From positions 1 to 60,367 of the forward strand of contig CAVSFO010000017.1 in assembly GCA_963727245.1 (NCBI GenBank): a stretch of DNA of 60,367 nucleotides. Direction: 5' to 3'. This DNA comes from JBKQVT01 sp963727245 (lineage in GTDB: Bacteria > Planctomycetota > Planctomycetia > Pirellulales > Thermoguttaceae). Positions within the stretch are counted from its first letter, which is position 1. Every line of letters starts with the position of its first letter. A model generated the notes under the pieces. It was given only the letters and a program-made list of their open reading frames with translations, ran no database searches and had not been told where the DNA came from. This document shows positions 10,343-19,075 of this stretch, in pieces. The translations under genes and the position numbers were made by a program.

Positions 10343-11542
10343 ATGGTCATCCGCTCGCCCGCGTTTTTTGCTGCTGCAATGGTCTTGGCCCTGGCCCGCA
10401 TTGTGCCGGCGGGCTGTGCGAACCCCACTCCGGAGCAGATCGACAACAACCCCCAGTGGGACCGGGACGGCCTGAGCAAGCGCTGGGTCTGGGGAAAACC
10501 GGTCGAGGGTCAGGCGATCGCGATCAGGACCGATCGCGATCAGTCGGTCTTTGGGTGCGGCGAGGAGATCGGTCTCGACATTCGCCTCAAGAATGTGGGC
10601 CGGGCCGATTTGGACGACCTTCGAGAGCAATGGTCGGGGGCTGAGTGGCGGTACTCGTTCACCGTTCTATTCCCAGACGGCGACCCGGTGCCGTTGACCG
10701 AGAGTGGGAAAAGGCGTTTCAAGCCCCCCGGGAGGGCGGACCTTGGGAGGCTCGGGCTGGGGCGTGCACGGCATTTGAAGCCCGGGAAGTGCTTCGAGGA
10801 TGGAGCCGAGTTGACGACACTTTTTGACCTCCGTCGGCCCGGGACATACAAGATTACGGTGAAAAGGAGGGTGGTGGCCGACGGGGGGCGGCCGTCGCTC
10901 CTTGAGGGCCTTTCCAACACACTTGAGAACACGATTGTCGCCAGGTATGTGGGCTGCCTCGGGTGCGAGTGGCGCCACCAGTACCACCTCTCCCCGACGG
11001 ACGCGGTTTCGAACACGCTGGAAATTACGATCGTGGATGCGCTGGCGGAACGGCTGAAGAAGGATTTTAACGATCTCAAGGGCCGGACGTTTCTCGACCT
11101 TGACGGCGCGTGGGTCACGGACCCCTCGATGCGGCACGTGGAGGGGCTTACACAGTTACGGGTATTGCTCCTTGGCTACGCACGCAACGTTGACGACGCG
11201 CGGCTCGCGAACGTGGGCGAGCTGAAAAATCTCCGCGTGTTGGGCCTCGGGAGGACGGGGCTCACCGACGCCGGGCTGGAACACATCAGAGGTTTGGCCC
11301 AACTCGAATCCCTGGACATAAGCGGCACGGCCGTCGACGACGCCGGGCTGGCGCAACTCAAGGGGTTGACTCACTTACAAGAGATCTGGCTTGCCCGCAC
11401 GCGGGTCAGCGACGCCGGGCTGCGGAGCCTCAAGGGACTGACGCGGCTCCGGCTCGTCGACCTCACGGGCACCGGGGTCACCGACGCGGCTGTGACAGAA
11501 TTTCAAGAGGCTTTGCCGGGCGTGAAAATAGTTCGGTGGTAG
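10343..11542 (+). CDS. Exported leucine-rich-repeat protein (LRR partner 2)
   Basis: ATG 10343 is chosen because GGAGGA lies at 10331-10336 and the protein then begins with a signal peptide (MVIRSPAFFAAAMVLALARI, cleavage probably near PAGCA; a lipobox is not convincing). Length 399 residues. The first half (about residues 30-230) is an unrecognised beta-rich region with the phrase GEEIGLDIRLKNVG. The second half has about six LRRs (LTDAGLEHIRGLAQLESLDI and similar) and a cap EALPGVKIVRW. It is the only intact LRR gene of the three in the array. It lies 131 bp after the stop of tail 2, and RAYT element 2 follows. Confidence 0.8.
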   Translation: MVIRSPAFFAAAMVLALARIVPAGCANPTPEQIDNNPQWDRDGLSKRWVWGKPVEGQAIAIRTDRDQSVFGCGEEIGLDIRLKNVGRADLDDLREQWSGAEWRYSFTVLFPDGDPVPLTESGKRRFKPPGRADLGRLGLGRARHLKPGKCFEDGAELTTLFDLRRPGTYKITVKRRVVADGGRPSLLEGLSNTLENTIVARYVGCLGCEWRHQYHLSPTDAVSNTLEITIVDALAERLKKDFNDLKGRTFLDLDGAWVTDPSMRHVEGLTQLRVLLLGYARNVDDARLANVGELKNLRVLGLGRTGLTDAGLEHIRGLAQLESLDISGTAVDDAGLAQLKGLTHLQEIWLARTRVSDAGLRSLKGLTRLRLVDLTGTGVTDAAVTEFQEALPGVKIVRW

Positions 11543-11596
11543 GGCGCGGAGGAAGGGCGGGGCCTGGCCCGGAATTCCCGGAATTCCCGGAATTGG

Positions 11597-12352
11597 AATT
11601 CCGGGGACACAATACTAATATTTACAAGATGGGAGGGATTCGATAAGTTTCTGGCATGGTGAGATTGGCGCGGTTGGTCATTCCTGGTTTGCCCCATCAC
11701 ATCACCCAGCGAGGGAACCGCCGACAACAGACGTTTTTCAACGATGGCGACTACGCGGCCTATTTGGAACTGATGGCCGATTGGTGCCGTGAAGAGGGAG
11801 CGGCGATTTGGAGCTATTGCTTGATGATGCCCAATCATGTTCACTTGATTGCCGTTCCCGCAGTCGAAGTGGGCTTGCGGCGGGCGATCGGCGAGGCGCA
11901 CCGGCGTTACACACGGCGGATCAACTTTCGCGAAAAATGGCGGGGTTACTTGTGGCAAGGGCGGTTCGCTTCGTTCGTCATGGACGAGCCCCATCTGCTG
12001 GCGGCCGCGCGCTATGTGGAGTTGAATCCTGTGCGGGCGGGACTTGTGGCCGACGCTGCGGACTGGCCTTGGAGCAGTGCACGGGCGCACTTGTCGGGCC
12101 GCGACAATCATTTGGTTAAAGTCACTCCGCTTTTGGCGATGGTCGGCGATTGGAAGGCTTTCTTGAATAGCGCCGTGCGTGAGGAGGAAGTTCGGGACTT
12201 GCAAGAGCACAGCCGCACCGGTCGGCCGTTGGGGAGCGCCACGTTTTTGGAGCGTTTGGAAAACATCGTCGGTCGTGTGTTTAGGCCACAGAAAGCTGGC
12301 CGGCCGTCGAAACTTCGCAAACTACCATAATGAGTATTGTGTCCCCGGAATT
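11597..12352 (+). mobile_element. RAYT element 2 with 20-bp terminal inverted repeats
   Basis: 756 bp, ends AATTCCGGGGACACAATACT (11597-11616) and its exact reverse complement (12333-12352). The left flank 11571-11596 is a run of GGAATTCCC motifs. The right edge abuts the remnant of tail 4 in an open frame, so the insertion or a recombination between elements removed the rest of that tail. Confidence 0.85.
11656..12330 (+). CDS. REP-associated tyrosine transposase (RAYT), copy 2
   Basis: 224 residues, the same family as the copy at 1110-1784, with MPNHVHLI and ARYVELNPVRAG intact. Distinguishing changes are few, for example GEAHRR for GKAHRR, DAADWPW for DAEDWPW and RVFRPQ for RVLRPQ. Likely active or recently active. 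Confidence 0.88.
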   Translation: MVRLARLVIPGLPHHITQRGNRRQQTFFNDGDYAAYLELMADWCREEGAAIWSYCLMMPNHVHLIAVPAVEVGLRRAIGEAHRRYTRRINFREKWRGYLWQGRFASFVMDEPHLLAAARYVELNPVRAGLVADAADWPWSSARAHLSGRDNHLVKVTPLLAMVGDWKAFLNSAVREEEVRDLQEHSRTGRPLGSATFLERLENIVGRVFRPQKAGRPSKLRKLP

Positions 12353-12514
12353 ATCGCAACCACGCCGGTGACACCAGGGGGCCGCGGCCTTAACCCACGT
12401 ATTGCACACATCGGAATTCCCGCCATGAGCGTCGTCACGGCGGACATAACCACGCAAATGGGGCAGCTCAACTCATGGAGGAAGTCGTACAAGTCTGATC
12501 CAACGGGCCCGTAG
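12353..12514 (+). pseudogene. Remnant of tail 4 (end of a hydrolase-type tip)
   Basis: About 53 codons open from the RAYT edge to a TAG at 12512-12514. The last 36 residues align with the last 34 residues of tail 3 (16220-16321): shared AH.....P near the start, IT in the middle, and RxSYK then TGP at the end. I count about 14 identities. WD40-like gene 1 starts 48 bp later, as WD40-like gene 2 does 38 bp after tail 3. This ties the tip type to the partner type. Confidence 0.6.
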
Positions 12515-12562
12515 TGCTTTTTAAGCAGCGGTGTGCCAAGAACCGTGAAAGGAGTGAACATG

Positions 12563-13900
12563 ATGAATTGCTTCGTGATTTCCTGTCTCTTGATTTACGC
12601 CCTCGGCGCTGACGAGGAGTTGACCCCATCGGCCCGGCTAGAAAGCAGGGCCGAGGTCGTTTCCGCGGAGATTTCGCACGACGGAAAGAGCCTGATCGGC
12701 ATCGTGAAGAACGGGAAGCAGCACGATCTGACCGCTTGGGACATCCGGAGCAAATCCAAAACCGTCCTTGCGACGGGGGCTGACATCACAGAGTTTTCGC
12801 TCGCGCCCGGCTGGCTCTTCTTCGCGGCAATGGCGTCAAGAGGAGTTGACGCCACGGGTTTTCTCCCGTCGCCCGATGGGAAAAGCCTGCTCGGCTACAC
12901 CTGCACCAAGCTTGCGGTGAACGTGTACGATTTGGATTTTGTTGTCCGGGACATCCCGACCAAGTCGAAAACCGACCTGCTAAAGCTGGAGAAAACATAC
13001 GTTCCCCTGTTGTCCTGCCAGTTTTCCACGGATGGAACCCTTCTCGCCATCGCGGATGGCAATGCGAGGAAGGTTCACCTTTGGAAGCGCAACGCGCCGG
13101 CGAAATGGAGCGCCCTGAGGGTGCTCGACGTTGGGCAGCGGTCGGGCGTGCCGAAACCAACGTTCTTGGAAACAGGTTTTTCCTCTGACGGCAAACGCAT
13201 TTTCGCGTTCTTCGCCATCAATGACGGAACCAACAACGGAGACTCGTTGGCTGTCGAGAAATGGGACGTCGTCAGTGGACGGCGGTTGTCCTTCCCGATG
13301 GAACCCATGAGGGCTTTTGTTACAATGCTAGGGCGATTCACATTCGTGAGCAGTGAAAGGATATTGTGCATCCAGTGTAGAGAGGGGGATGGGGGGAAAG
13401 CGGCCGGCATCGACCTATCCTCGGGCAAGATCAAGTACAGTCTGTCCCAAGCACTGGACGGACCGTCAATTTCCCCGGACGGTCGGACCGGCGCAGCCAT
13501 TGAGTGGGTGTACGGCGCGCCCGCGCCGTTCCCCGCGAAAGTTGCGCTCTGGAACTTCGATGACGGGACCGGACTGCGCAAAGTGACTGTGCCAGGCGCC
13601 AAGGGCCTCCCGGTTGGGGCCCTTACAGTCACGGACCCGGCCGAATTTTCCCGCAGCGATCCCCCGGGCGGCATGGACCGCCCGGTCGGGGCGTTTACCG
13701 CCGACTCGCGTTTCTTTGTCGTGGCCGCCGGGGACGAAGACCGGCACATCCATGTGGTCGACGTGAAGAAGGCTGGGGTCCGCTCTTCGTTCGCGGTTGA
13801 CCGTCCCGTGAAGGGGCTTTTCCCGCTGGACTCGGGCGAGGTCGCCGTGGTCGGGGTTGAGCCCAAGGCCATCGTCATTTGGAAGATCAAGCCGCCATGA
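12563..13900 (+). CDS. Exported WD40-like beta-propeller protein 1
   Basis: 445 residues. ATG 12563 is preferred over ATG 12560 because GGAG (12551-12554) is better spaced and MNCFVISCLLIYALGADEEL aligns with the start of its paralogue at 16360 (MSCFTITVCALAFLGADEKL). The N-terminus is a short signal peptide, cleavage likely after ALG. The body shows propeller-like blades: SHDGKSLIGIVKNGKQHDLTAW, SPDGKSLLGY, QFSTDGTLLAIAD..VHLWKR and ending KAIVIWKIKPP. The gene is intact, whereas its paralogue at 16360-17573 has two frameshifts. Tail 3 begins directly after its stop, with the join inside an Ig-like repeat. Function unknown; a binding or partner role is inference. Confidence 0.75.
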   Translation: MNCFVISCLLIYALGADEELTPSARLESRAEVVSAEISHDGKSLIGIVKNGKQHDLTAWDIRSKSKTVLATGADITEFSLAPGWLFFAAMASRGVDATGFLPSPDGKSLLGYTCTKLAVNVYDLDFVVRDIPTKSKTDLLKLEKTYVPLLSCQFSTDGTLLAIADGNARKVHLWKRNAPAKWSALRVLDVGQRSGVPKPTFLETGFSSDGKRIFAFFAINDGTNNGDSLAVEKWDVVSGRRLSFPMEPMRAFVTMLGRFTFVSSERILCIQCREGDGGKAAGIDLSSGKIKYSLSQALDGPSISPDGRTGAAIEWVYGAPAPFPAKVALWNFDDGTGLRKVTVPGAKGLPVGALTVTDPAEFSRSDPPGGMDRPVGAFTADSRFFVVAAGDEDRHIHVVDVKKAGVRSSFAVDRPVKGLFPLDSGEVAVVGVEPKAIVIWKIKPP

Positions 13901-16321
13901 CGTCCTTGTTCAGCGCGGTTGGTTTCGTCGGCGAGCGGCCCTGGGCAGCCACACGATCACGGCCGTCTATAACGGCGACAATAATTTCGCCAACAGCCAA
14001 TCGGACGCCAGCCAGCCGAACGTGGACGTCGTGGGCCAGCAGCTTTCGCTATCGGGCTTAAACGTTGCCGGCGCCTTCAACGACGGGCAAATTGTGGATG
14101 GCAGCCTTGTCACTTTGTCAGGCGGGGTTTCCAACCTGGATGGGGCCGCCTTCACGGTGGCTGTGGATTGGGGCGACGGGCGCAGGAGGGCCCGACCGAC
14201 ACGGTTGATTTTTCCTTCGCCGCCGGCGACACCTCGTTCAGCGTGACGCATTACTACGTCATGCAGGCGTTGCCCGAGGAGGGCCAGGTGACCGTCACGA
14301 CCGCCGAGAACGGCCTCAGCGCCACGGCCAGCGAATACTACCCGATCAGCGTGACCGTGACCTCGGCCGACAATCGCAGCGTGACCGCCAGTAATGCCGC
14401 GAGCGTGACGGTCTACGATCCCGGACCGACGGTCACGATGACGGGATATCCGCAGGATACCGACGACGCGTGTAGCTTGATCGCCGCGGGCTGCGAGGCG
14501 GGCGATCCCGGCGCGACCTTCACGTATCACTGGACGAACGGGGACTATGACATTTCCGACCAAGCTGAGGCGGACTTCGCGGCCTATGGCCTGGACGCAG
14601 CGCTGCAGGTGAATGGCCTGTTGACCGTGACCGACGCCTGCGGGGCGGAAGTCCACGTGTATTCGACCTTCTGGTCGAGCCTGTGCGCCGCGGCCGGGCC
14701 GACGGCGAGCATTACGGAGACCGACCCGGGCGGCATGGTTTTCGAGGGGGACGCGGCGAACTTCGATATCCACGTCGTCTTCCCGGACGGCACCATTCCG
14801 GACACGGCGATGATGGTCTATTACGAGACGGTGAACGGCACGGCCGTGGCTGGGACCGATTACCAATTGGTTGATGGCAGTGGCAATCCGCTGGACGGGG
14901 CGCAGTGCGTGACGGTATACTGTGGGGATAACAACGTCGGCGACAAGACCTTCACGGTAGACACCACCGGCGGGACCGACGGCGGCGGGGACAAGACGTT
15001 TTCGGTGCAGTTGCTCACTGCTGTTTCCGGCCAGCCGGGCCTCGCTGCCCAAGGCGGCACCAACGGTTCGGCCACGGCGACGATTGTGCGGCCGGAGGTG
15101 GATATCAGTTCGCCGGATGAGACCTCGGGAACGATCGACGTTTCCGACGCCAACGGCGGCCGGGCGGAGGTGGACCTTAGTGCAACGATGGATTCCGGCT
15201 GCACGGGCCAAGGGACAACGACGGTACAGTTGGTCATGCCTTCGGGCGTTGGGGACCTCACGTTTTGGACGGCCGAGACGGGAGGCACGCAACTCAACCC
15301 GGACGGGGACGGCGTTTTGGACACGTTCGCCATGCCGAGTTCTGGAGAATTCACCGGCACGGTTTGGGTCGAGAACGACGGGCCGCCGAACGTGGAGGTC
15401 AATTCGTTGGACACGATCCTTGCCCAGGTGGTGCCGCAGAACGGGCCGGCGGTGGTGGGCGCCCCGGTCGCGGTGACAGTCACATACAAGGAGGTCTTTG
15501 CGTTCGAGGGGATGGCCGGGTTCCCGGCGGGCTGGGCGGAAGGAAACGATAATCCCCCGACGACCGATCCCGTGACCGGCTACCCCACAACCAAAGGCGT
15601 GGCTGTTAAACTCGGTAAGTTTACGGTTCCCGGCTCGATGTCGCAGGTCGTCAACTGGTGGAGGGCGGCTGCGCAGGCCGCGGGGGCGGACGTGATTTGG
15701 CACTACTACTCCGAGGACGCAAAAGGGGAGGCGGCGGCAGAGAAGGATATCAAGAGGATCGCGACGGTCGTGCAGGGCACCCTTTACGACACAATCACCA
15801 TTCTCGGGTACAGTTATGGCGGGCAGGCCGCATTGGACGTTGCGGATTATCTCAACGGAACGAACGTGAAGATCGCCGTCAATCTGGCGGTAACTTGTGA
15901 CCCGGTGCCCGTTTGGGACGGAGCGAGGCTGTACCCTTATGGCCTGGGTGGCACCATGCCGACCAAGGCCCCGGCGAACGTAGCGGTCTGGGACAATTTT
16001 TACCAGAATCTCGACACCGATAGCCTCCACGGTTGGAATGCGCTCCATTGGCCGCTGCTGCCTCTCACCAACATATGGGGCCGGGCGGTCGCGGCCGCGA
16101 ATCCCGCCGTAACAACGGTCACGAACGTCCAGGTCACCGCCGCCGACTTCATGGCTGACCAGCGCCTCTCGACAATGTATCCCACCAACGCCCTGATGAA
16201 TGCGGTGATTTCGACGGCGCACGTCTATATGCCCATGCTCGGGATGGTCTGCGACAAGATAACCGCCGAGATCAAGAACCTTTCCGCCTCGCGGTTGTCG
16301 TATAAGTACACCGGCCCCTAG
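13901..16321 (+). pseudogene. Headless tail 3 with an alpha/beta-hydrolase tip
   Basis: The homology starts mid-repeat at about 13935 (ALGSHTITAVYNGDNNFA, matching about 7670-7730 of tail 2). A PKD-like domain follows (VDWGDG, about 14110-14430), then a Calx-beta-like domain (GTDYQLV, about 14700-15090), a linker region and a C-terminal domain of about 270 residues (15490-16321). That last domain holds TITILGYSYGGQAALDVADY, a GxSxG nucleophile elbow of lipase or thioesterase type. A frameshift lies near 14178 (AQEGPTDTVDFSFAAGD resumes in frame 2). No start codon context. Parallel in domain order to tail 2 up to the tip, then unrelated. A lipase-like effector tip is possible; the substrate cannot be read. 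Confidence 0.65.
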
Positions 16322-16359
16322 CGGACCCTTGGGTGGGTCGCTGAAAGGAGTGATTTTGA

Positions 16360-17573
16360 ATGAGTTGCTTCACCATCACGGTTTGTGCCCTCGCGTTCCT
16401 CGGTGCCGACGAGAAGCTGGCGCCACAGGCCCGCTTGGAGTGCGCCGGCGAGGTCGTTGGCGCGGCCCTCACGCCTGACGGAAAGACTCTGTTCGGCGTC
16501 GCCAGGAACGGGGGGCTCTATGACTTGGCCGCCTGGGGCGTTCCAAGCGGGTCGAAGACCGTCTTGGCGAGGGGGACTGACGGCGCCCTAATCGCGTCGT
16601 CGAACGATGAGAGGAGCCTGTTGTCCCCGGATGGGAAGAGCTTGGCCGGCTTCATCCTTGACAAACACGGGAAGGCGTATGATGTTAATGTGGTTGCCTG
16701 GGAGGTGCCAAGCATGTCCAAAACCCCCCTATTCGTAATGAAAGGGGAAAAGTTTGTTAGCCTGACGGGCGCAGTTCTCCCCGGACGGCGCCGTTCTTGC
16801 GATCCCGGAGTGCAATGCGAACGCGGTCCGCCTTTGGAAACGCGATGCCGCGGCGAAATGGAGCGTCTCAAGGGTGTTGGACGCCGGGCAAAAGGCAAAC
16901 GCGAAAGGACCCGCCGCGGGCTACCCGTTTTGCGCGGCATTCACACCGGACCGAAAGCAAGTCTTCGTATTGAGGTACGTCTGCGATGAGCGCGCGAAGC
17001 GTTGGGTCTGGGTTGTTGAGAAATGGGATACCACCAGCGGGCGGAGGCTCGCGTTCCCGCTGCAGCCGATCGAGACCGTCTTCCCGTTTGGAAATCTTCT
17101 GGTCTCCGCGGACGGGGGCACGTTGTGCGTCCAGACCGAGGACAAATTAATCGGCGTCGACGCCATCTCGGGCAAGAGGAAGTACGCGATCGGAAGCGGT
17201 GGCGGCGTCGTTTCGGCTTCGCCGGACGGTCGGACGGCGGCCCTCGTCGCGAGGCCGATAATCGGCCCGCCTCCCGAGGCTACCACGGTTGCGTTCTGGA
17301 AGTTCGAGGACGGGACCAACGAGCGTGCGTTAACCGTACCAGGCCCGGTGGATATGCCGTGTGCGTCCGCATTTTCGCGTGACTCACGCTTCTTTGCCGT
17401 GGCGACCGCCAAGGGGCGTATCAGCTTGATCGAACGTCAGGAAGGTCGTGGTTCGGTCGTCCTATGTGGTAAACGGTTCGGTAAAGGGCCTTTGCTTGCT
17501 CAATTCGGGGGAAATCGCCGCGCTCGGCACCGAGCCGAAGGCGATCGTCGTTTGGAAGATCAAGCCGCCATGA
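16360..17573 (+). pseudogene. Exported WD40-like beta-propeller protein 2, two frameshifts
   Basis: ATG 16360 follows GAAAGGAGTG, the same context as the paralogue at 12563. The signal-like start MSCFTITVCALAFLGADEKL is intact. The frame changes near 16771, after which QFSPDGAVLAIPECNA and VRLWKRDAAAKWS match the paralogue, and again near 17433, where one extra A in ATCGAACGTC explains the shift. The end reads KAIVVWKIKPP with TGA at 17571-17573, as in the paralogue (KAIVIWKIKPP). It lies 38 bp after tail 3. Either a decaying duplicate or damaged by indel errors. Confidence 0.65.
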
Positions 17574-17617
17574 GTTCCTCACTGGGCGTAAGTGCCTTGG
17601 CCGACAGCCGATGAAAC

Positions 17618-17657
17618 AAAGGTGTCAGGAACCAAAACAACGGTTCCTGACACCTTT
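17618..17657. repeat. Perfect 16-bp inverted repeat (hairpin)
   Basis: AAAGGTGTCAGGAACC, an 8-nt loop, then its exact complement, placed between the WD40-like gene 2 and RAYT element 3. It could end transcription of the upstream gene or be a REP-like insertion. A similar GGTGACAGGCACC hairpin is at 25483-25559. Confidence 0.7.
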
Positions 17658-18410
17658 AATTCCGGGGACACAATACTAATATTTACAAGATGGGAGGGAT
17701 TCGATAAGTTTCTGGCATGGTGAGATTGGCACGGTTGGTCATTGCTGGTTTGCCCCATCACATCACCCAGCGAGGGAACCGCCGACAACAGACGTTTTTC
17801 AACGATGGCGACTACGCGGCCTATTTGGAACTGATGGCCGATTGGTGCCGTGAAGAGGGAGTGGCGATTTGGAGCTATTGCTTGATGCCCAATCATGTTC
17901 ACTTGATTGCCGTTCCCGCAGTCGAAGTGGGCTTGCGGCGGGCGATCGGCGAGGCGCACCGGCGTTACACACGGCGGATCAACTTTCGCGAAAAATGGCG
18001 GGGTTACCTGTGGCAAGGGCGGTTCGCTTCGTTCGTCATGGACGAGCCCCATCTGCTGGCGGCCGCGCGCTATGTGGAGTTGAATCCTGTGCGGGCGGGA
18101 CTTGTGGCCGACGCTGAGGACTGGCCTTGGAGCAGTGCACGGGCGCACTTGTCGGGCCGCGACAATCGTTTGGTTAAAGTCACTCCGCTTTTGGCGATGG
18201 TCGGCGATTGGAAGGCTTTCTTGAATAGCGCCGTGCGTGAGGAGGAAGTTCGGGACTTGCAAGAGCACAGCCGCAGCGGTCGGCCGTTGGGGAGCGCCAC
18301 GTTTTTGGAGCGTTTGGAAAACATCGTCGGTCGTGTGCTTAGGCCACAGAAAGCTGGCCGGCCGTCGAAACTTCGCAAACTACCATAATGAGTATTGTGT
18401 CCCCGGAATT
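17658..18410 (+). mobile_element. RAYT element 3 with 20-bp terminal inverted repeats
   Basis: 753 bp, ends AATTCCGGGGACACAATACT (17658-17677) and exact complement (18391-18410). Three bases shorter than the other two copies because of one in-frame codon loss in the transposase. Confidence 0.85.
17717..18388 (+). CDS. REP-associated tyrosine transposase (RAYT), copy 3
   Basis: 223 residues. Same family as copies 1 and 2 but one Met codon is lost beside the HUH site (CLMPNHVH instead of CLMMPNHVH); HVHLI itself and ARYVELNPVRAG are kept, so activity is not excluded. Other changes are single residues. Confidence 0.88.
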   Translation: MVRLARLVIAGLPHHITQRGNRRQQTFFNDGDYAAYLELMADWCREEGVAIWSYCLMPNHVHLIAVPAVEVGLRRAIGEAHRRYTRRINFREKWRGYLWQGRFASFVMDEPHLLAAARYVELNPVRAGLVADAEDWPWSSARAHLSGRDNRLVKVTPLLAMVGDWKAFLNSAVREEEVRDLQEHSRSGRPLGSATFLERLENIVGRVLRPQKAGRPSKLRKLP

Positions 18411-18560
18411 CCCGTGTCCCCGGAATTCCCCGGAATTCCGCCCGGAATTCCGGGCGGAAGGCGGAAGGGGGAAGGAAGAACAACGGCGGCACCCCAGATA
18501 TGGGAAGGCGTCACACGGCGCGTGACGGATACCGGGGGAACGTGAAGGATCAAGGTAGAC
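18411..18560. repeat. GGAATTCC cluster and dispersed purine-rich repeat
   Basis: Immediately right of RAYT element 3: stacked GTGTCCCCGGAATTCC pieces (18411-18455), then the purine-rich block shared with 6440-6498 and the GTCACACGGCG block shared with 6409-6432, in the reverse order. From about 18540 to 18666 I see nothing recognisable. Confidence 0.6.
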
Positions 18561-18666
18561 GAAAAAGCGGAAGGCAGCCACGGGCGATCCCCAACCCATT
18601 TGAAGCCCAGGTGACAATCTGAAAACTGAACACCGAAGACCTTTGCCCCCCAGTTGGGCGTCATAT

Positions 18667-19010
18667 TTATCCGGAGGCTCACGCCTCCGGCTCCTTACCT
18701 CGGGCTCGCCGCGTATACCCCACGTCTAGTGGGGGTTGCCTGGTTATCCGGAGGCTCACGCCTCCGGCTCCTTGCCTACGGCTCGATACCTCGGGCTCGC
18801 CGCGTATACCCCACGTCTAGTGGGGGTTGCCTGGTTATCCGGAGGCTCACGCCTCCGGCTCCTTGCCTACGGCTCGATACCTCGGGCTCGCCGCGTATAC
18901 CCCACGTCTGGTGGGGGTTGCCTGGTTATCCGGAGGCTCACGCCTCCGGCTCCTTGCCTCCGGCTCGTTCCCTCCGGCTCGTGGCCCATGTTCCCCGCCT
19001 GCTGGCGTAA
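18667..19010. repeat. 91-bp tandem repeat, about 3.7 units
   Basis: Units start at 18667, 18744, 18835 and 18926 (spacings 77, 91, 91). Each starts TTATCCGGAGGCTCACGCCT, which includes the palindrome CCGGAGGC...GCCTCCGG, and contains ACCCCACGTCTRGTGGGGGT, a second palindrome. The first unit lacks 14 bp. As 91 is not a multiple of 3, the unit is open in rotating frames but is not coding. Confidence 0.85.
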
Positions 19011-19075
19011 CCTACACTTTTCAGGGTCCGGTCCCCGCGGACCAACCAAGGAACCATGGAAACGTGACCAGTAGC

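Noticed and set aside
13967..16222. A 751-codon open frame on the minus strand
   Set aside because: Mirror of tail 3 in GC-rich repeat sequence. It has no domain logic, while the plus strand shows PKD, Calx-beta-like and hydrolase motifs. The same applies to long minus frames at 1735-3690, 7612-9138 and 19750-22491.
1..17573. One giant gene broken only by sequencing errors
   Set aside because: The interior small proteins have their own ribosome sites and signal peptides, tails end in distinct stops, and stalk repeats restart in the middle of a domain. Indels alone cannot explain this.
1051..18410. Prophage or integrative element carrying the array
   Set aside because: No integrase, phage structural gene, attachment repeats or tRNA target was seen. 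Only RAYT elements are present.
18667..19010. CRISPR array
   Set aside because: The 91-bp units are contiguous and nearly identical with no variable spacers, and no cas gene is present.
18654..19074. Coding genes running through the 91-bp repeat
   Set aside because: The same peptide appears in three rotating frames because 91 is not a multiple of 3. This is repeat translation, not a gene.
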